A stretch of DNA of 64,000 bases from Calonectria ilicicola (lineage: Eukaryota > Ascomycota > Sordariomycetes > Hypocreales > Nectriaceae), in the NCBI GenBank assembly GCA_020809705.1, contig CP085830.1, forward strand, positions 2,356,001 to 2,420,000, written 5' to 3'. Of the stretch, positions 46,072 to 58,853 are shown in pieces; within the stretch, counting starts at the first letter, position 1; every line of letters starts with the position of its first letter. The position numbers and the translations under genes are program-made. The notes under the pieces were generated by a model. That model searched no databases. It saw nothing but the letters and a program-made list of their open reading frames with translations, and was not told the DNA's origin.

Positions 46072-49000
46072 GACACGGAATTGCTTCCTCGTATCTAGAT
46101 GCAGAGGCCAGGATTGAAAAACGAGAAATACCAGAATAGCGGTTCTGCACGCAGTCTCCACAGCTTGCACTGTAAGCGAACTGGGCGCTCCAGATCCCTG
46201 TGAAGGCGTCCTGGATGTGACGTGCGGAGGTGACTGGTCTCCTGTCACTCTTGCCAGGGCGCTACTCGCAACACCAGAGTCTCAGAGAAAGCAAATGTAA
46301 GATGGCATCACTATCTTTGGAGGCCGGTTTACGCGGAGGACGGATGCCTTGATAGCTCATACTGTAGCTGATTTCCAAGTGCATCGAGCAGCGGTTTAGC
46401 CCCGCACTTTGGGTGCTAGTTTATCAGACGAGCTGCTAGAGACGTTTGTCAACGGCACTGGCCGGTCTGGGCTGACGGTTGCAGATGGCGAGCGCGATTG
46501 GTGCAGCCACATTCTGTTTCGCAAAAAGCCAAGGTATTGGCCCGAAGCAAGGTCGGTCGGCCGGCCGTTTCCAATCCAGGTCATCTTCCTCTCCCTCCAG
46601 TACCAAAGCTCTTGACACCTGTCAGGATACTTGCAAAAAGAAAAAAAAAAAAAAAAAAAAGAACCAAAAAAACAAAAGGACATCGCGGGAGGATGGCCGT
46701 CCCTCCTTACCCAGAGATGGCTTTGGCCAGCTTTTGGCTTGGGAAACATCAATTTCGTAGGTGGAGAGGTAGACCTGTTCATAACCTGATGGAATAATTA
46801 ATGAACAAGTGAACAAGCAATTAGTCCGGATTGCACGACATAGAACATCCTTGCAAGCGTGTGCAGGGCACGGTCGGCATGGGTATCTAGCGCATGCACG
46901 GTCGCCGCACTGCAGCTTGTGGGTGTTCTATGATGTTTGGTTGACTACGGTCCGTTTTTTGATCCATAGAGGTATGATAGTGCGCTCCCTCGTCCAGCTT
47001 TCCCAGCGGCAGAGCTGTTGAATTAATTACTTATTCCCGCCCTCGTAAAAACTTTACGAATTCCCGGGTTGTGGCCCACAAGATACGAAGCCGCGCCTCG
47101 AGGACAGAGTGGGAATGTTGAACCCTTAATACAGTAACTGGATACTGATGAAGACGACGACCGTATCGTGCCATGTGGCCGAACCCTTTTTGGGTTTTAG
47201 TAACTAATTTCGAGCTGCAGAGTGGCACAGAACCACGGTAGGGATTTGGAGTGCGCGACATTCTCCTGTATTGATATGGCGGGTCATCTGCGAGGACAGG
47301 GACTATCCCTCCTTCCCAAGGCTGCACCCGTTGGGGAAATGACACCCGGTTCGTCAACGATGCAAGCGATATTTCGATCTGGGAAAAATGGCTTGGATGG
47401 CCTGACAATCTAAGAGATTAGGCCTGTGTTGTATATCGTTCCTGACGAGCGGCGCAATAATAGCTGGGGTTGAAGGCGCGAGAGCAATGTTGCTTTTGAG
47501 AGCCCCTGCCCGCATGAAATCCCCGGACATTGTCAGCCTGGAACGACCAAGATGGATTAGGCAGGATTGGGGAATTTCAACGTTTCGTTTAATGTTTCTT
47601 CCGTTTCTTGTTTGTGTTACCCAGGACCCTAGGGTCTCTCGAGTCCATATAGCGAAAGCCGGAGTTGGCATCGAAGCTGGTGCCTGTTCGGCTAATTTGA
47701 AACGTCAGAGGATAAAAGTCGTCCCATTATACAGCCAAACGCGGAAAAGTAGTTTCGTTGACGATGCACCTGAGACTGCCGGTGGTAGAAGTCGAGGATA
47801 GCTGGGCGTCAATCAACCAAGGATTCGCAACTACACTCATTCGAGCCAAAACCACGGGGGCGGACCAAAGTTAGCGTGCTGATCTCTCGGCATTAAAAAA
47901 ATAATCATCGATAAGCAGGCTTTGCACCCTTAAACGCAACCACTGGAGCATCTCAATTATTTGCAGCTATTGCGGGCTCCATATCGAAATGAGATTTGCC
48001 AGATAAAACTTATGCAATGTATGGGTATATCTACCCACCACATCAAAAACCGGCCTTAAGCTCTTCGGCCGCCGCCCATCATCCATGGACTAGACACAAA
48101 GTGCACGAATTCCTGGCCCAACAGAGTCAAGTCTTTTTCCACTCGAGACTGCCACACGGAGATCGTCGTCCAAAAAGGGTCTACCGGCCGGAGCAGCGGA
48201 CCCTGGGGCGGGCCTGGGTCATGCCTGTTGAAAGGTTACTCGCCCCGAACCCCGGAGAAAAGTGGACACTCCACAGCAGCCCCATTTAACAGGGGGCGGG
48301 ACTTGTCGGCAGCCACGGTTTGTCACACTGACCCCATCCAAATAGTCATTAGGTCTCCCTGAACGGCATCTGCCGTGACAATCTCGTACATCGCGTCTTG
48401 GCCCACGTGAAATGCGCTTCAACCAGTTTCAGCATTGTACTGGGGAAGGATGGGTTACCTTAAACCCATATTCACAGACTATGGTGGGATAAGTGCGATG
48501 ACTGTCACGGCCTCAATGCTTAGTGCGGCTCTGATGTTGGTGTCGCCTAATCATTAGCTATCTGTTTAAAATGTCATTGGCGTATGAACATGGATTTGTT
48601 CAACGTCCACCCCCCTCAGCATATGCACCTGCAGCGCCGTTTAGCGATCCTGCCATCGACCAATCAGATGAGAGTGTGCTTGGATACTGGGGGGGGAGGG
48701 GGTTATAATAGACATCTGATATATGTTAGGTCGTCGTTCTAACATCATGGGTGTGCGAAACATAATCTCGGCCAGAGCATTCGAAAAAATCAACGGTCCC
48801 CCGAGTCGGAACAGACGCCGCTGGTCCGGGCAACTGCAAATTGCCAATATTCTGTGCCCGAGTGGGCAACAAGGCACGGCTCGAGACCATAGATGGCTTT
48901 CATGCCGGGGAAGGGATGCAACATGGAGCTGTAGTTCGTCCACATTTGAGTTCGGGCATAATAAAGTCGAGGAGTCCTTGTCGAAAAACATGCTGTTGAG

Positions 49001-50500
49001 AATGGAGGGCCCACGAGACTGGCCGAGGATGGTGCACCCTGGTCGCTCCCGAGGGGGTATCCCGGAAGGTGACTCTGAGGAATGACAGCGGTTGGCATGA
49101 AAGCATCTGCATCCATTGTAAGGTTGCTTTATTTACGATGAGCAGCGGACGCAGTGGACTGTTAGATCTGAAAAAATCGCCGTGGACGCTTGGGATGGTT
49201 ACATTGGGAGTCCCGCAAGGCGGCACCAAGGCGAAGAACTACCATCGGGGTGGCGTCTAGGTAGGGTTCAGCGATAGGTGAGCCGTGCCAGGTCCTATCT
49301 CCTGTTGGCAGGGCTCGACTGTCGCGACAGGCGACGACGAGAGTCTTTTTTTTTTTTTTCCTTTTCCCTTTTCCCTTTCCCAAAACATGGGTGCGGGCGA
49401 AGAGGGGATTTGGGCGATGCAATCTTTCCGTGACGAATGAGAGTCGATGACGACCAACCACTTGTCATGGTGGACAAACAGCATGTGAGAGCAGTGACCT
49501 GCGCATGAGCGCCCGCGTTAACTTGTTGTGTACGGAGTACGTGAGGGCTGTATTCTGGGGAAGTAGCATTCACTGGCGCCGTGTGGCTGCGGGTGCTGCG
49601 CGTTGTGTGGGCTTGTGCGCCCGGTGTGAGATGGGATGCAAGTGTGTGGATGCCCCGAGCTCTGATTAGGTAGGCAGCGAGCATATCGATGAGAAGCCAA
49701 GGGATGGCGCCGCGGGTAATGCATGGCTGTGCCGTCTGGGAGCTTTTGGTGCGCCCACGCGTTGTCGGACCCGGATCCTGGAATTCTGGAACCCAGGAGG
49801 AGTTGAGAAAGGTCAAGACCTCGCGTAGAAATGCCGTGACCCAGAGCCCAGAGGGAGGAAAGTGTTTGCACCAGTCGCCAGAAGAATAGCAGAAACTCGG
49901 ACAGCGAGAGTTTTGGGATGGCCCCTGAAGCGGGCTGACGACAAAAACACGCGATCGGAGAAGCGAAAAGCGCGGCAGATTAGGTTTCCTCATGAGGTCT
50001 GGCCTGCATGCATGCGAAACTGGAGGACGAGGAGTAGGCGAACATGGACATGAGAAGTGGACTGAACGGAATGGGTATGGGTTGTCAGGAAAAGTAGGGT
50101 AGGTCTGGGTAGGTCTGCTCTGAGTGGGCAACCAGACCTGGACCTGGTGCTGTTGGGTTGGCCGAGGCCGTGGCGAGCCAGGCCAAACCTAGATGGGCTG
50201 TTTTTGCCACGGTGCAATTGGGGTTGAGCAAACTGTGGCGGGGCACTGTGGGGAGCCGGCCGTTTGGCCAGTTGACCGTTGAGGGGAATTGTGGCGGCCG
50301 TTGAGAAGGGGGCACGGCCCTGGCCGCGCTTGCTTAACCTTGGGAGCGGGTACAGACTGCGACGTGCCAAATGATAGCTCGCTGCTAGAGGCAAAGTCTG
50401 TATGTATGGCTCAGAATATGGGATGGGATGAGATGGGATGGTGGGGGAGCGTAGGTGCTGCAACTACTGCACCGGGAGGCATTGAGTGCGCGATGTGTGC

Positions 50501-50559
50501 ATGTGAGTGCGTGTGAGTGAGTGCGTGTGAGCGCGTGTGAGCGCGTGTGAGTGCGTGCG
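50501..50559. repeat. Degenerate decamer repeat GTGTGAGYGC
   Basis: About five tandem units of roughly ten bases, alternating GAGTGC and GAGCGC variants, one of them four bases longer. It lies about 2.9 kb upstream of the vib-1 start. Confidence 0.8.
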
Positions 50560-51958
50560 TCTGAGGAGGAAGGTGCAGTCGAGACAAGCCATCAATCATT
50601 CATGGGAGGGATTTGCACCGTTTCCATAGTATACTTTTGCCTGATTTGCTTTCTTCCAGAGCTCTGTTTCCTCCTATCTTTCCCCCCCTTGCCATCTACC
50701 GGTACGTCCCCTTGTCCCCATGTCGCGACTCTGTCAAACCCTCCACACCCTGGTCTGATTTTTCTTGCCTGCCCTTGTGGCCCTTGCGGTCCTTGCCCGG
50801 CCTTGCTATCCCAGGCCACCTTTTGCCCATCATGGATGACCCTTGGAGGCGTCAAGGATAACCCACTCTCGTTCGCCCTGGCATCTGTGCCCCACTTGGC
50901 AGCAGACCAACGAGAGCGCGCGACTTTGATACGACGCGCGACTTGAAGCCATCTCCAAGTCGGTGCCCGCGCATTCCCTCACTGCTTGCCTCCTCCCCAC
51001 CCTCCTTCAAGATCTCGCCTAGGTCTGGATGTAGCCATGTATTGGCCCTGTCGGCACTGTCTACCACGGTACGGTGCGGTGCGGTATGGTACACTATCTC
51101 AACCATCCAGCTCAGAGAGCACACCATTGCCCACACACTGATCGGCTCCGCAACCCAGGAAATCATACAGAGCCTACCATCGGGGATCTGGGTCCGCTCT
51201 TTGTTTTGTTTCTTGGGTGCCGAAACCATCATGGGCCAATTTCCAATTGCTGGAGATTACATGAGGCAAAGCAGGATCATAGTATCAATCAGCAGGCCTT
51301 GACATCCCAACAATAACCTCGCCAGCATCTCGTTGCTTTCTTTGACACGGGCCCTCGTCCTTGCCTATCTGGTCCTGTTTCCTCTCAATTCTCTCCGAAT
51401 TCGTCATCACACCGAGCCCAATTCATTTTCAACATGCTGCATCATGGAGCCCAATTTGGATGAGGCCCCTCTGCTCATCCACCCTCACGCAGGCACTTTC
51501 CATCCAAGGAGATGGGGATGGGGATGAGGATGGTCCGTGGACAGTCCGTGGGACGTGCTGCACCCATGGAACTAACCATGGCTGCTGCCGTGGCCGGCTG
51601 TCACTTCTGCTGGCCGCTTGATCAGTGAAGGATTGGGACATTTGGGGGCCTGGGGTTCGGCTCAACTCGACTCCACCCTCTCTCGCCCGTCAGCCGTCAT
51701 CCCTCCCCATCCACTTGCCAATGCCGCTGCTTGAAAGCTGTGAGTAAGCATAAGCCAAGTTTCCTCCCCTTTCTGGTCGGTACAGCGAGACGTCGTCCAA
51801 TGTACGCGTTTCAGCCAAGTGGCTGGACGCTATCGATGCTTTGCACCGCTCGACTTGTGCCTCCTGCAGCTCTTTTGTTGCAGCAACGCCCGCCTGGCTA
51901 TAGGAAACCATACTATCAGATATCCTCCCGTCTTATCCCCCGCAGGGATCTCGTCAGG

Positions 51959-52023
51959 ACACACACACACACACACACTCACACACACTCTCTCACCCAG
52001 CACATACGCACACACACACCCAC
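51959..52023. repeat. (AC)n microsatellite block
   Basis: A perfect (AC)10 run at 51959-51978, then interrupted CACA-rich sequence to about 52023. It sits inside the pyrimidine-rich presumed leader/promoter of vib-1. Confidence 0.9.
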
Positions 52024-53455
52024 ACTCGCGGGCGGGCTCCTCGACCCAACTGCCCCCTTGTCGCGAGCAAACCTTTTTGCAGCCGATAATTTCTCACTTC
52101 TTCGGCCTTCCCAGTGCTAAGTACTCGCACCTTTCCTCATCGGTCCCTCTGTCCAACGGCTTTTCTAGAAATTTGCGGGCCAGCCACCTCTCGCAGACGT
52201 CGGAGGATTCTCTTTCAAATGGCATCCCCGGTCCGCCGCCAGGGGCCGGGATTGGCCCTTCATGGGGCGGCGCCGTCTGGGAGGGGGGAAAGGAGGGGCT
52301 TCCGGGCCCTTCACAGATGGTCCCCGTGTCTCCACTCGACATGGCTCCTCGGTCTCTTCTCCATCTGATCCCTCCCCTACCTTCGGTTGAGTAGTCGGTA
52401 CTCTAGTTCTTCGTTACACATAGGCACCTCCTCGTCCCAATTGTTGCGCCCCTGCTTGTCAACAATACATGGTCGGCTCTCAATGCTGGCTTTACGCAAC
52501 AGGGGGTCTCGAACCCCTCGGTAGACGCTTACAAGGGTGGATGGAATGGCAAAGGCGACTGGGGCGTGTCTGGAAACCTTTCTCAACTCGAGCTTACTGG
52601 CCGCTCTCGGGGCCCTGTCCTTTGCCTCTTCGACCTACCTGTACCCGGCACTTTGTCGTCCCGTTTGACCCTCTGTGAGACTTTCCAGGGCATGCCTTCG
52701 TCCAAGCTCCATCACACCCACCTCCCGACCCCTAAGATGGCGCCCGACATTGCTCATCCCTGAACTCACCCACGTTTGTCCTCCTCCTCGACAAGTGGAA
52801 TATCACCGGCTTCTAAGGCCCTCGTTTCCAAGGCTTGTCCCAAATGTGCAGGGTACCCACTGTGAACCCCAGTTCTATGGCAGACCGTTGCTATTCACAG
52901 ATCCGCCCCCCTCCCACTTCCCATGCTCCTTCCCAGAACGGCCGCATGCACTGGACTGGTTTTGCAGCCCACAAACCTGGCCGGGCGCTTCTGATTCCCT
53001 ACCATACTGTACTGCACTGAGGGCGCCAAAAGTCGATGTCTGTAAGGCCCTACCAAGGCTCTACACCCAAGTCCTTGTATGCCTTGCCTTGACCTCGAAA
53101 CCCCCCCCTCGTCCATGGTCTCCACTCCGGAGCAGTGCCGCGCATTTTGATCAGACACTCCCCTCTGCAACCATCTGCCGTCCTTGACGGCACCCTCCAT
53201 CATATACAAGCACACTTTCGCCTACAACCTTGAATCCTTTGTGCTCTGACTTCTCCGTTTCTCTATCCTTTCTGCAGACATCTTGCTTCCGTCGCGCTTC
53301 GTGTCAAGGAGAAGGAGAGCCTCCAAGGCCTTGATCACGCTTGCAAAACACCAGGTCAAGACCCCATGGTCCTTGGGTCACGACGTTGGCGACGGCTTTG
53401 ATTAGCGAATCAACACATCATCAAGGTTGAGGGAGACGGCGAGCTGCGCAAAGAT

Positions 53456-53467
53456 ATGCTCCCATGA
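53456..53467 (+). promoter_or_regulatory. Three-codon upstream ORF overlapping the vib-1 start
   Basis: ATG CTC CCA TGA is a Met-Leu-Pro-stop frame whose TGA overlaps the first in-frame vib-1 ATG as ATGA (53464-53467). A scanning ribosome that uses it would terminate exactly at the vib-1 start. A second in-frame ATG at 53494 has near-ideal context (GGCCACCATGG). Control of start choice is inferred. Confidence 0.5.
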
Positions 53468-55638
53468 CGACCACGGCAGCATATCCGGCCACCATGGCAG
53501 ACTTGAGAGGACACCCTACGCATTCGAGCATGTGGTCGAATTATGGCGGCTCAGTGCACATGCCCGGCAGGGTCCCCGATTCAATTCCATCAACAGCAAC
53601 TCCTCTTTCCGGAAGACCTGGCAGCAATCATGATGTGGACCATTCGTCTTACCCATACAGCCGATATCCCCAGGACGACCAGGAGGCGTACGAAAGAACC
53701 GCCCATCCTGAACTTGCTTCCCACCACGGCTATCCCAGTTTGAAGAGGTCCTTTTCTGAAGCAGAACCCCCAGCATATCAAGAGATCGTCCAGGATCTCC
53801 GCGATGATGGCTCCAAGATGACTGTCAATCATGATCACAAGCTCTTGGCTTTCAAGAGGGCCCAGGATAAAATTACCATTGTCGACCAGCAAGGCCGGAT
53901 CCAGCAACTGGAATTATCAGCTCAGCTCCATGGCATGTTCTTCCTCTCGGAGATGCCATCAAGCACTGCCGATGGAACCCTTCGACAGCCAGAATTAACC
54001 TGTTACCGAAGGAATCTGTTCCAGATCAGTGGATCCCTGGTCACTCCGCGTGGTCAGCTATCTGTGATCACCGAGTCTGGCGAGACTGTCGCCGTCAACA
54101 ACATGGAAGTCACTATTTCAGCAATTGAATCCGTCGATGGCAATCCAGTCCGCCTGATTGTCATTCCCTGGAAGACACCTCCACCCAACTCTCCAGAAAC
54201 CAGCCAAGCTCCTGACCAAGAGCCCCCATCACTTCCCCTGATTCCTTTCCAGGACGATGGAACCGAATCCGATGGAGAGTATGCCGTCTATCCCATCGGC
54301 TGGCGTCGTCTGCAATTCAGGATGTGTGTTTACCACCCCTTTCTCCTCTGAGTGTTACTGACGGACAAGCAGAGCCACGGCAAACAACGGCCGCAGAAAA
54401 GAACTCCAGCAACACTTTGTATTGCATTTGAAGGTCATCGGAACTCTTGCAAACGCAAGTGGCACGAAGGTGGTCCTTACCGAATCAACCACAGCCCCTA
54501 TTGTGGTTCGAGGTCGCAGCCCCCGGAACTTCCAAGCCCGCAAAGAGATCCCACTTCTGGGGTCCAGTGCTGGGTCCCGTGGCCAGGCCCTGGTTGAGAC
54601 CGGACTCGGGGTTGTGGCCGGTGCTTTGACCGTGAAGCAGCATGAAGCTAGATCTAGGGGCCTAGATGGACAGCTTCCGCGATCTGCCTTCACATTCAGT
54701 GCACCCAAGCTTCCAGGAACCCAGCTAGGTGCCATGCGATCAAAGTAGGTTGCCTACCCCCTCCCAAAAAAAGCTCCCCAGAGCTGGCAGAGCAGGAACC
54801 ACCTCCTCTTCTCGCAGCCCACCTGGGTAGCTTAGCAAGTCGGGATATTTGCTAATAGTATTTTCACAGTTCTTACCCAACTTGGAGCTCTCCAAGCCAA
54901 GTACCAATGTCCCAGGTCCCGTCCTCAGGACCCGGAAACTATCCCGCAACGACCATAGGAGCCGATCCGTTCCCGAAACTCCCCCTTACAGGAACTGGAA
55001 CTTTTACTGCCGAACCACAGGAGCTTCCCCTTCAGACCTCCATGGAGCCATCCGTCCAGCTTGGTCTTGTGACCACCGACCAGACACAACCACCAATCCG
55101 GCCACAGTATACCTATGTGCACTCGACGACTGCCCCTCCACAACTTCCCCTCCACACTGCTCCGCTAAGCGGCCACGAAACTGCCCTCAGCATTCCGCGT
55201 TACGTTGATAATCCTCGGCCAACGAAAAGCCCTCGACATGTTAGCCAGCCCTCCATACGTAGCGCAAGCTCAATCGCGAACGAATCGTCTCCAGAATATC
55301 GATATGGATCATATGCATCTGTCAATGCCAGCCCAAGCGACGTAACACAACCGGCCTACAACGCTGAGTCTTCCGCTGGTGCTGCCGCGCCAGCTAGAGA
55401 TTACTACCCGTCATCCGGCACCTGGACTACAACAGCGGGAGAAGCCAGCTCCAGTGTTGCATACACGAACAACGATGGTCGACCGTACCCATTCACTCAA
55501 GAGCAATACAAGAGCACAGCTTCCGGAACCTCACCTGCGAAGACCGATTCCAGCCAAAGCCAGGCTCCCTCGGTTTACAGCGGAGGACCCCGAGGCTCTT
55601 TCGATGCCATGAACCAGTACTCGTGGAGCGGAAATTAG
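53464..55638 (+). CDS. vib-1: Ndt80/PhoG-domain transcription factor, VIB-1/XprG type
   Basis: This nuclear regulator, in Neurospora and Aspergillus, controls heterokaryon-incompatibility death and extracellular proteases (established for VIB-1 and XprG). Exons 53464-54323, 54373-54744 and 54870-55638 give 666 aa; introns are 49 and 125 nt. The p53-like Ndt80 DNA-binding domain spans about 125-385. It has KITIVDQQGRIQQLELSAQL, PELTCYRRNLFQISGS, GWRRLQFRIATANNGRRKEL and the diagnostic VRGRSPRNFQ (about 332-341). The C-terminal about 280 residues are Pro/Ser/Thr/Tyr-rich activation-type sequence. Length and position next to the DUF2011-like gene and HAM-2 support VIB-1 rather than the meiotic Ndt80 paralogue. 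Translation may really start at Met11 (53494), which has much better context. Confidence 0.92.
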
Positions 55639-57418
55639 TTTTATACTTACCCGGGTTCTTCTCCATAGTCAGGTGTGAGGATATACGCATGTATCACTCC
55701 ACAAGGTCATGGCCTGTTTTCGCCACGATCAAAAGCTTTACTGGCCCCAGTCCTTTTTTTGTCAGTGAGCTTGTAGAATATTTGCTGGAATGTTTCACGG
55801 TTGGTGTTCGGACTTGAAATTTTGCGGATCGGTTCTAGGAAAAACCAAACGACGGTAGGGGAACTGAAAGGTAGACGGTTATGGGAGTAGCGTCTGGACC
55901 GGCGGATAATGGGCGAACAATTGAAGCCCAAAGCGTCAGCAAGATCGAGACTGAACGCTAACTGGCTCTGTTGCTAATGGTCGATGGATCAAAGCCTCCC
56001 AAACGGCAGCAGCTTCTGTTAACGTTACTGCGCAACGGCTCCGAGAACAGGTGTTCATCAAGCCTTGGGCCTTTGTGCTGCGTTGTCGGAAGCGGGTGAG
56101 ATGGTAGCTTCGGAATCGTTCCAGAAGTGTACATTGCTGTTTTGTCGAGTTTCGAGCTCATCAAGGACAATTATGCGGCCCAGGTTTTGTCGTCAAATAG
56201 CTCTGAGCAAGCATTGTGGTGGGAACTGAGAACCCACGGTTCTGGGATGGATATCTGTTTTACTTGGGCGGCGGAGAGTGTGTTTTGGATGGCGGAAACC
56301 TTTTTTCCCTGCTTTTTTTTTCTTTTGTTTAATATGATATGTGGTCGGGGGTTGAAGGAGAGGTGAGAGACACTTAATTGTCGCGATCTCTAAATGGCGG
56401 CTCGACTACAGTCAGGTCGAGCGCACGTAACAGTTGTGAGACGAATAATGGGAAAAAGGAAGATCTTATGACGAAAAAAAAATGATATCAGAACCAGAAC
56501 GGGACCCAAAACCAAAGTCGTGATGTGATACTAGATGATGGGTGTTGAATAAATGGGCGAACAGTTGGTGGGAGAATCGCAATGGGGTATGTTCAGGGAT
56601 AGAATATGGGTTCGCACAAAACCGGAAGCGCAGGCTGTGAAGTAGTTCTCGAGAGGAACCCAAAGTCGGCAGCCGAGGTGAAGATTTGAAATGACAATGG
56701 CATGGCCATGGTTTCGGGGGCTACGGGCCGTAGTATAGTGTGTGACAGAGCTGACTGATGGGGCGAGGTCATGCCAAGCGTTGTGACAGCTGAGGGCTAA
56801 ACGAGGGTGGATGACTTTTATGGATGGCGAAGTTTCCAGATGTTGGATCCTCATGGCTCTTTTCGCAGCGTTAGTGCAACATGACGTTGGTGATTGCTAC
56901 TCCAGACCTGACGCCTTTGCCCATTTTGGCGAGAGTGGGCACCAGGGCCCTGCAAGGGACATGGCTTTGGGAATGGTGTTGTCGAGCCAAGCATGGATGC
57001 GACGCCATGTGATTGGTGGGGCGCGGGCAGGTTGAGTTTAACGAGAGCCCCGATAAGATAAAGCAAGGTGAGCAACGAAATTCTTGGGTTGCATCCGTAA
57101 TATTTGCAGCTTTGACTTTGCGACCGCCATAGTTCAACAGAGGGCCTAAAAAGCGGATCATAACCAAACCTGTGCTCCCATTTACGGAATCCTGGGCTCT
57201 GCAAGGCTAAGAAAAAGCCTCGGGCCCTTCGGAGAGCCTCGAGTTGCAAGGCCACCCTCGATTGATGGGCTGACCACGACGTTGCTCGAGTCCCACTTGT
57301 CAGATATCCAGGTAGTGTGCCAATCTCGATAATACTACCTCAACGGCGGCATCATTCGGCCACCATACATCATCACACGATCTGCCCTCTCGGAAGTACG
57401 GTAGTAGAAGAAGTGTCA
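55639..57418. other. Intergenic, vib-1 to DUF2011-like gene
   Basis: This 1.78-kb region holds the vib-1 3' UTR and the promoter of the next gene. It has T-rich patches at about 56.31 kb and no convincing reading frame. Confidence 0.55.
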
Positions 57419-58324
57419 TGTTCGAGCTCCCAGAGGCTAAAAGGTTTGCGCCAGCTCTGCCCCCTCCCTCCGTTGTCTAATGACGAAGAGTGCAAGGTTC
57501 TAATATCATCCCACAGGGTTCGTCGGGCAGACCTCAATGGCTCGGATGAATCAGGCGCTGACAGCGATGACGGGGCCTATGACGCGGATCTGCAAGCGAG
57601 GCTAAATGCCCAGATTGCGAGATCGCTGGGTCTTGCCGAGACCTACGCCCGACCAGAGGCGAGTGCCGCAAGGTCGTCATCTCCCACAAGGGACCAGCTA
57701 GAGGTTGATCAGGCAGAACAAAATGCGGCTGCTGGTGACGAAGATGATGGAAGCGGCGACGAAGAGTTTGCGTTTCGACTTTTCAGCACCACCCAGCCGT
57801 CTCAGAAAGTTGTCCTCGAGGAGGACATTGGACCCAAAGGCGATGGAGCTATTGCAGTTAACCGACCGCTCTCATACTATGTGGTCAAAGAGCTGACTGC
57901 GGAGCAAAAGCGCCAGTATGCTTTCGTAGCTGTGACTGGTGAGGACGTTCTTGCGCGATCAAATGATCGGGCTTGGGGCCTCGAAATGCCATGGAAAGTT
58001 GTCAAAATTTCGGTGACACGCAAACAAAAACCGGGAGAGTCAACGGCATGCCTAGCGAATGAAGAAAATGGGCAGAAAAAGCGAAGACCTGGTAAGAAGC
58101 AGCGAATCTCGCTGCGCAAAAGAGCAGTAGCAAAGGAGGAAAAGAAGCAGGCCGAGGCCCAGAGGGTACAGGAAAAGGAGGAACACATCAAAGAAAAGAA
58201 GAAGAGAATGAACCGGCTGAAGAAGTTGCGAAAGAGAGCCAAGAATAAAGAGGCAAAGTTAGCCAAGGATGGTGATGCAGGCGCAGCTGGAGAGTCAGAA
58301 GAGGGACAGTCGGATACTGAGTGA
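57419..58324 (+). CDS. DUF2011-like conserved fungal protein, function unknown
   Basis: A 277-aa protein. Exons 57419-57444 and 57517-58324; the 72-nt intron separates the first eight codons, giving MFELPEAKRVRRADLNGS. I believe this matches the fungal DUF2011 family (from memory, not searched). Residues about 20-75 are Asp/Glu/Ser-rich. A globular block lies at about 105-205 (EEFAFRLFSTTQP, PLSYYVVKELTAEQKRQYAF, AWGLEMPWKVVKI). The last about 75 residues are a very basic, probably helical Lys/Arg/Glu tract (KEKKKRMNRLKKLRKRAKNK), suggestive of nucleolar or RNA-binding use. It sits between vib-1 and ham-2, on the same strand as both. Confidence 0.82.
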   Translation, partial: CSSSQRLKGLRQLCPLPPLSNDEECKVLISSHRVRRADLNGSDESGADSDDGAYDADLQARLNAQIARSLGLAETYARPEASAARSSSPTRDQLEVDQAEQNAAAGDEDDGSGDEEFAFRLFSTTQPSQKVVLEEDIGPKGDGAIAVNRPLSYYVVKELTAEQKRQYAFVAVTGEDVLARSNDRAWGLEMPWKVVKISVTRKQKPGESTACLANEENGQKKRRPGKKQRISLRKRAVAKEEKKQAEAQRVQEKEEHIKEKKKRMNRLKKLRKRAKNKEAKLAKDGDAGAAGESEEGQSDTE

Positions 58325-58853
58325 TCTTCACGGTGATCCATAGCCTTTAGTTTTAATATACGAATGAGAGTCCATTACACGCTTCGCGCTTCTGATTATT
58401 TGTAAAAAAAAAAAAAAAAAAAAAAATTTTTTTGTTAAAAAAATTGTACGACAATAAATTTCTTGGCTATTTGTATAGTGTGATGCCTTGTGAATGTTGG
58501 TGTTTTGTACATCGTTAGCGGGGAAGGAAGGATTGTGGCCGTTGCACTTCTGTAGCGCCGCCTGGGCCACCAATGAGCTTGCCTCACCAAACACAACCCC
58601 CCCAAGGCTGATGTGCTCATTACCACAAGGCCACTCAACGCCCACGCGAGCATCTCCGTCTTGAAACCAAACAGAGCTACCATCACTAGCAACCCTAATC
58701 CACTCATAAGCCAGCATTAACGAAGCGACCCCCACAAACATGGAGTGAACATCCAAAGTTCAATCAACACCGGAGGGGCTCTCGCAAACAACCTACCAGC
58801 CCGAGACAACGAGCTTCGAGACACCTGGCCCCCATTCGCACATCGACATCACG
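58325..58853. other. Intergenic, DUF2011-like to ham-2
   Basis: This 529-bp spacer contains an A-run followed by a T-run at about 58404-58432. Minus-strand open frames here (58328-58756) read through the homopolymer and are discounted. Confidence 0.6.

Larger units (their letters stand above)
44397..53463. other. 9-kb gene desert upstream of vib-1
   Basis: I can support no gene. Overlapping short open frames occur on both strands; the longest, 278 codons minus at 49295-50131, has no domain. From about 50.6 kb onward the plus strand becomes strongly pyrimidine-rich with CCTTG-, CCTC- and AC-repeats, the look of a long promoter and 5' leader for vib-1. Satellites lie at 44.74, 46.05, 50.50 and 51.96 kb. 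Long poly-A/poly-T runs occur at 46.64 and 49.35 kb. Noncoding RNAs cannot be excluded. Confidence 0.5.

Noticed and set aside
49295..50131. Minus-strand frame of 278 codons
   Set aside because: It is Pro/Ser/Arg/Thr-rich noise that reads through a long homopolymer, with no start context or domain.
52490..52575. tRNA-like T-arm (GGGGTTCGAGACCCC on the minus strand)
   Set aside because: No matching acceptor stem or anticodon arm could be folded at the right spacing.
58328..58756. Minus-strand frame of 142 codons between DUF2011-like gene and ham-2
   Set aside because: It runs through a poly-A/poly-T tract giving poly-Phe, lies in a short spacer between plus-strand genes and has no domain.
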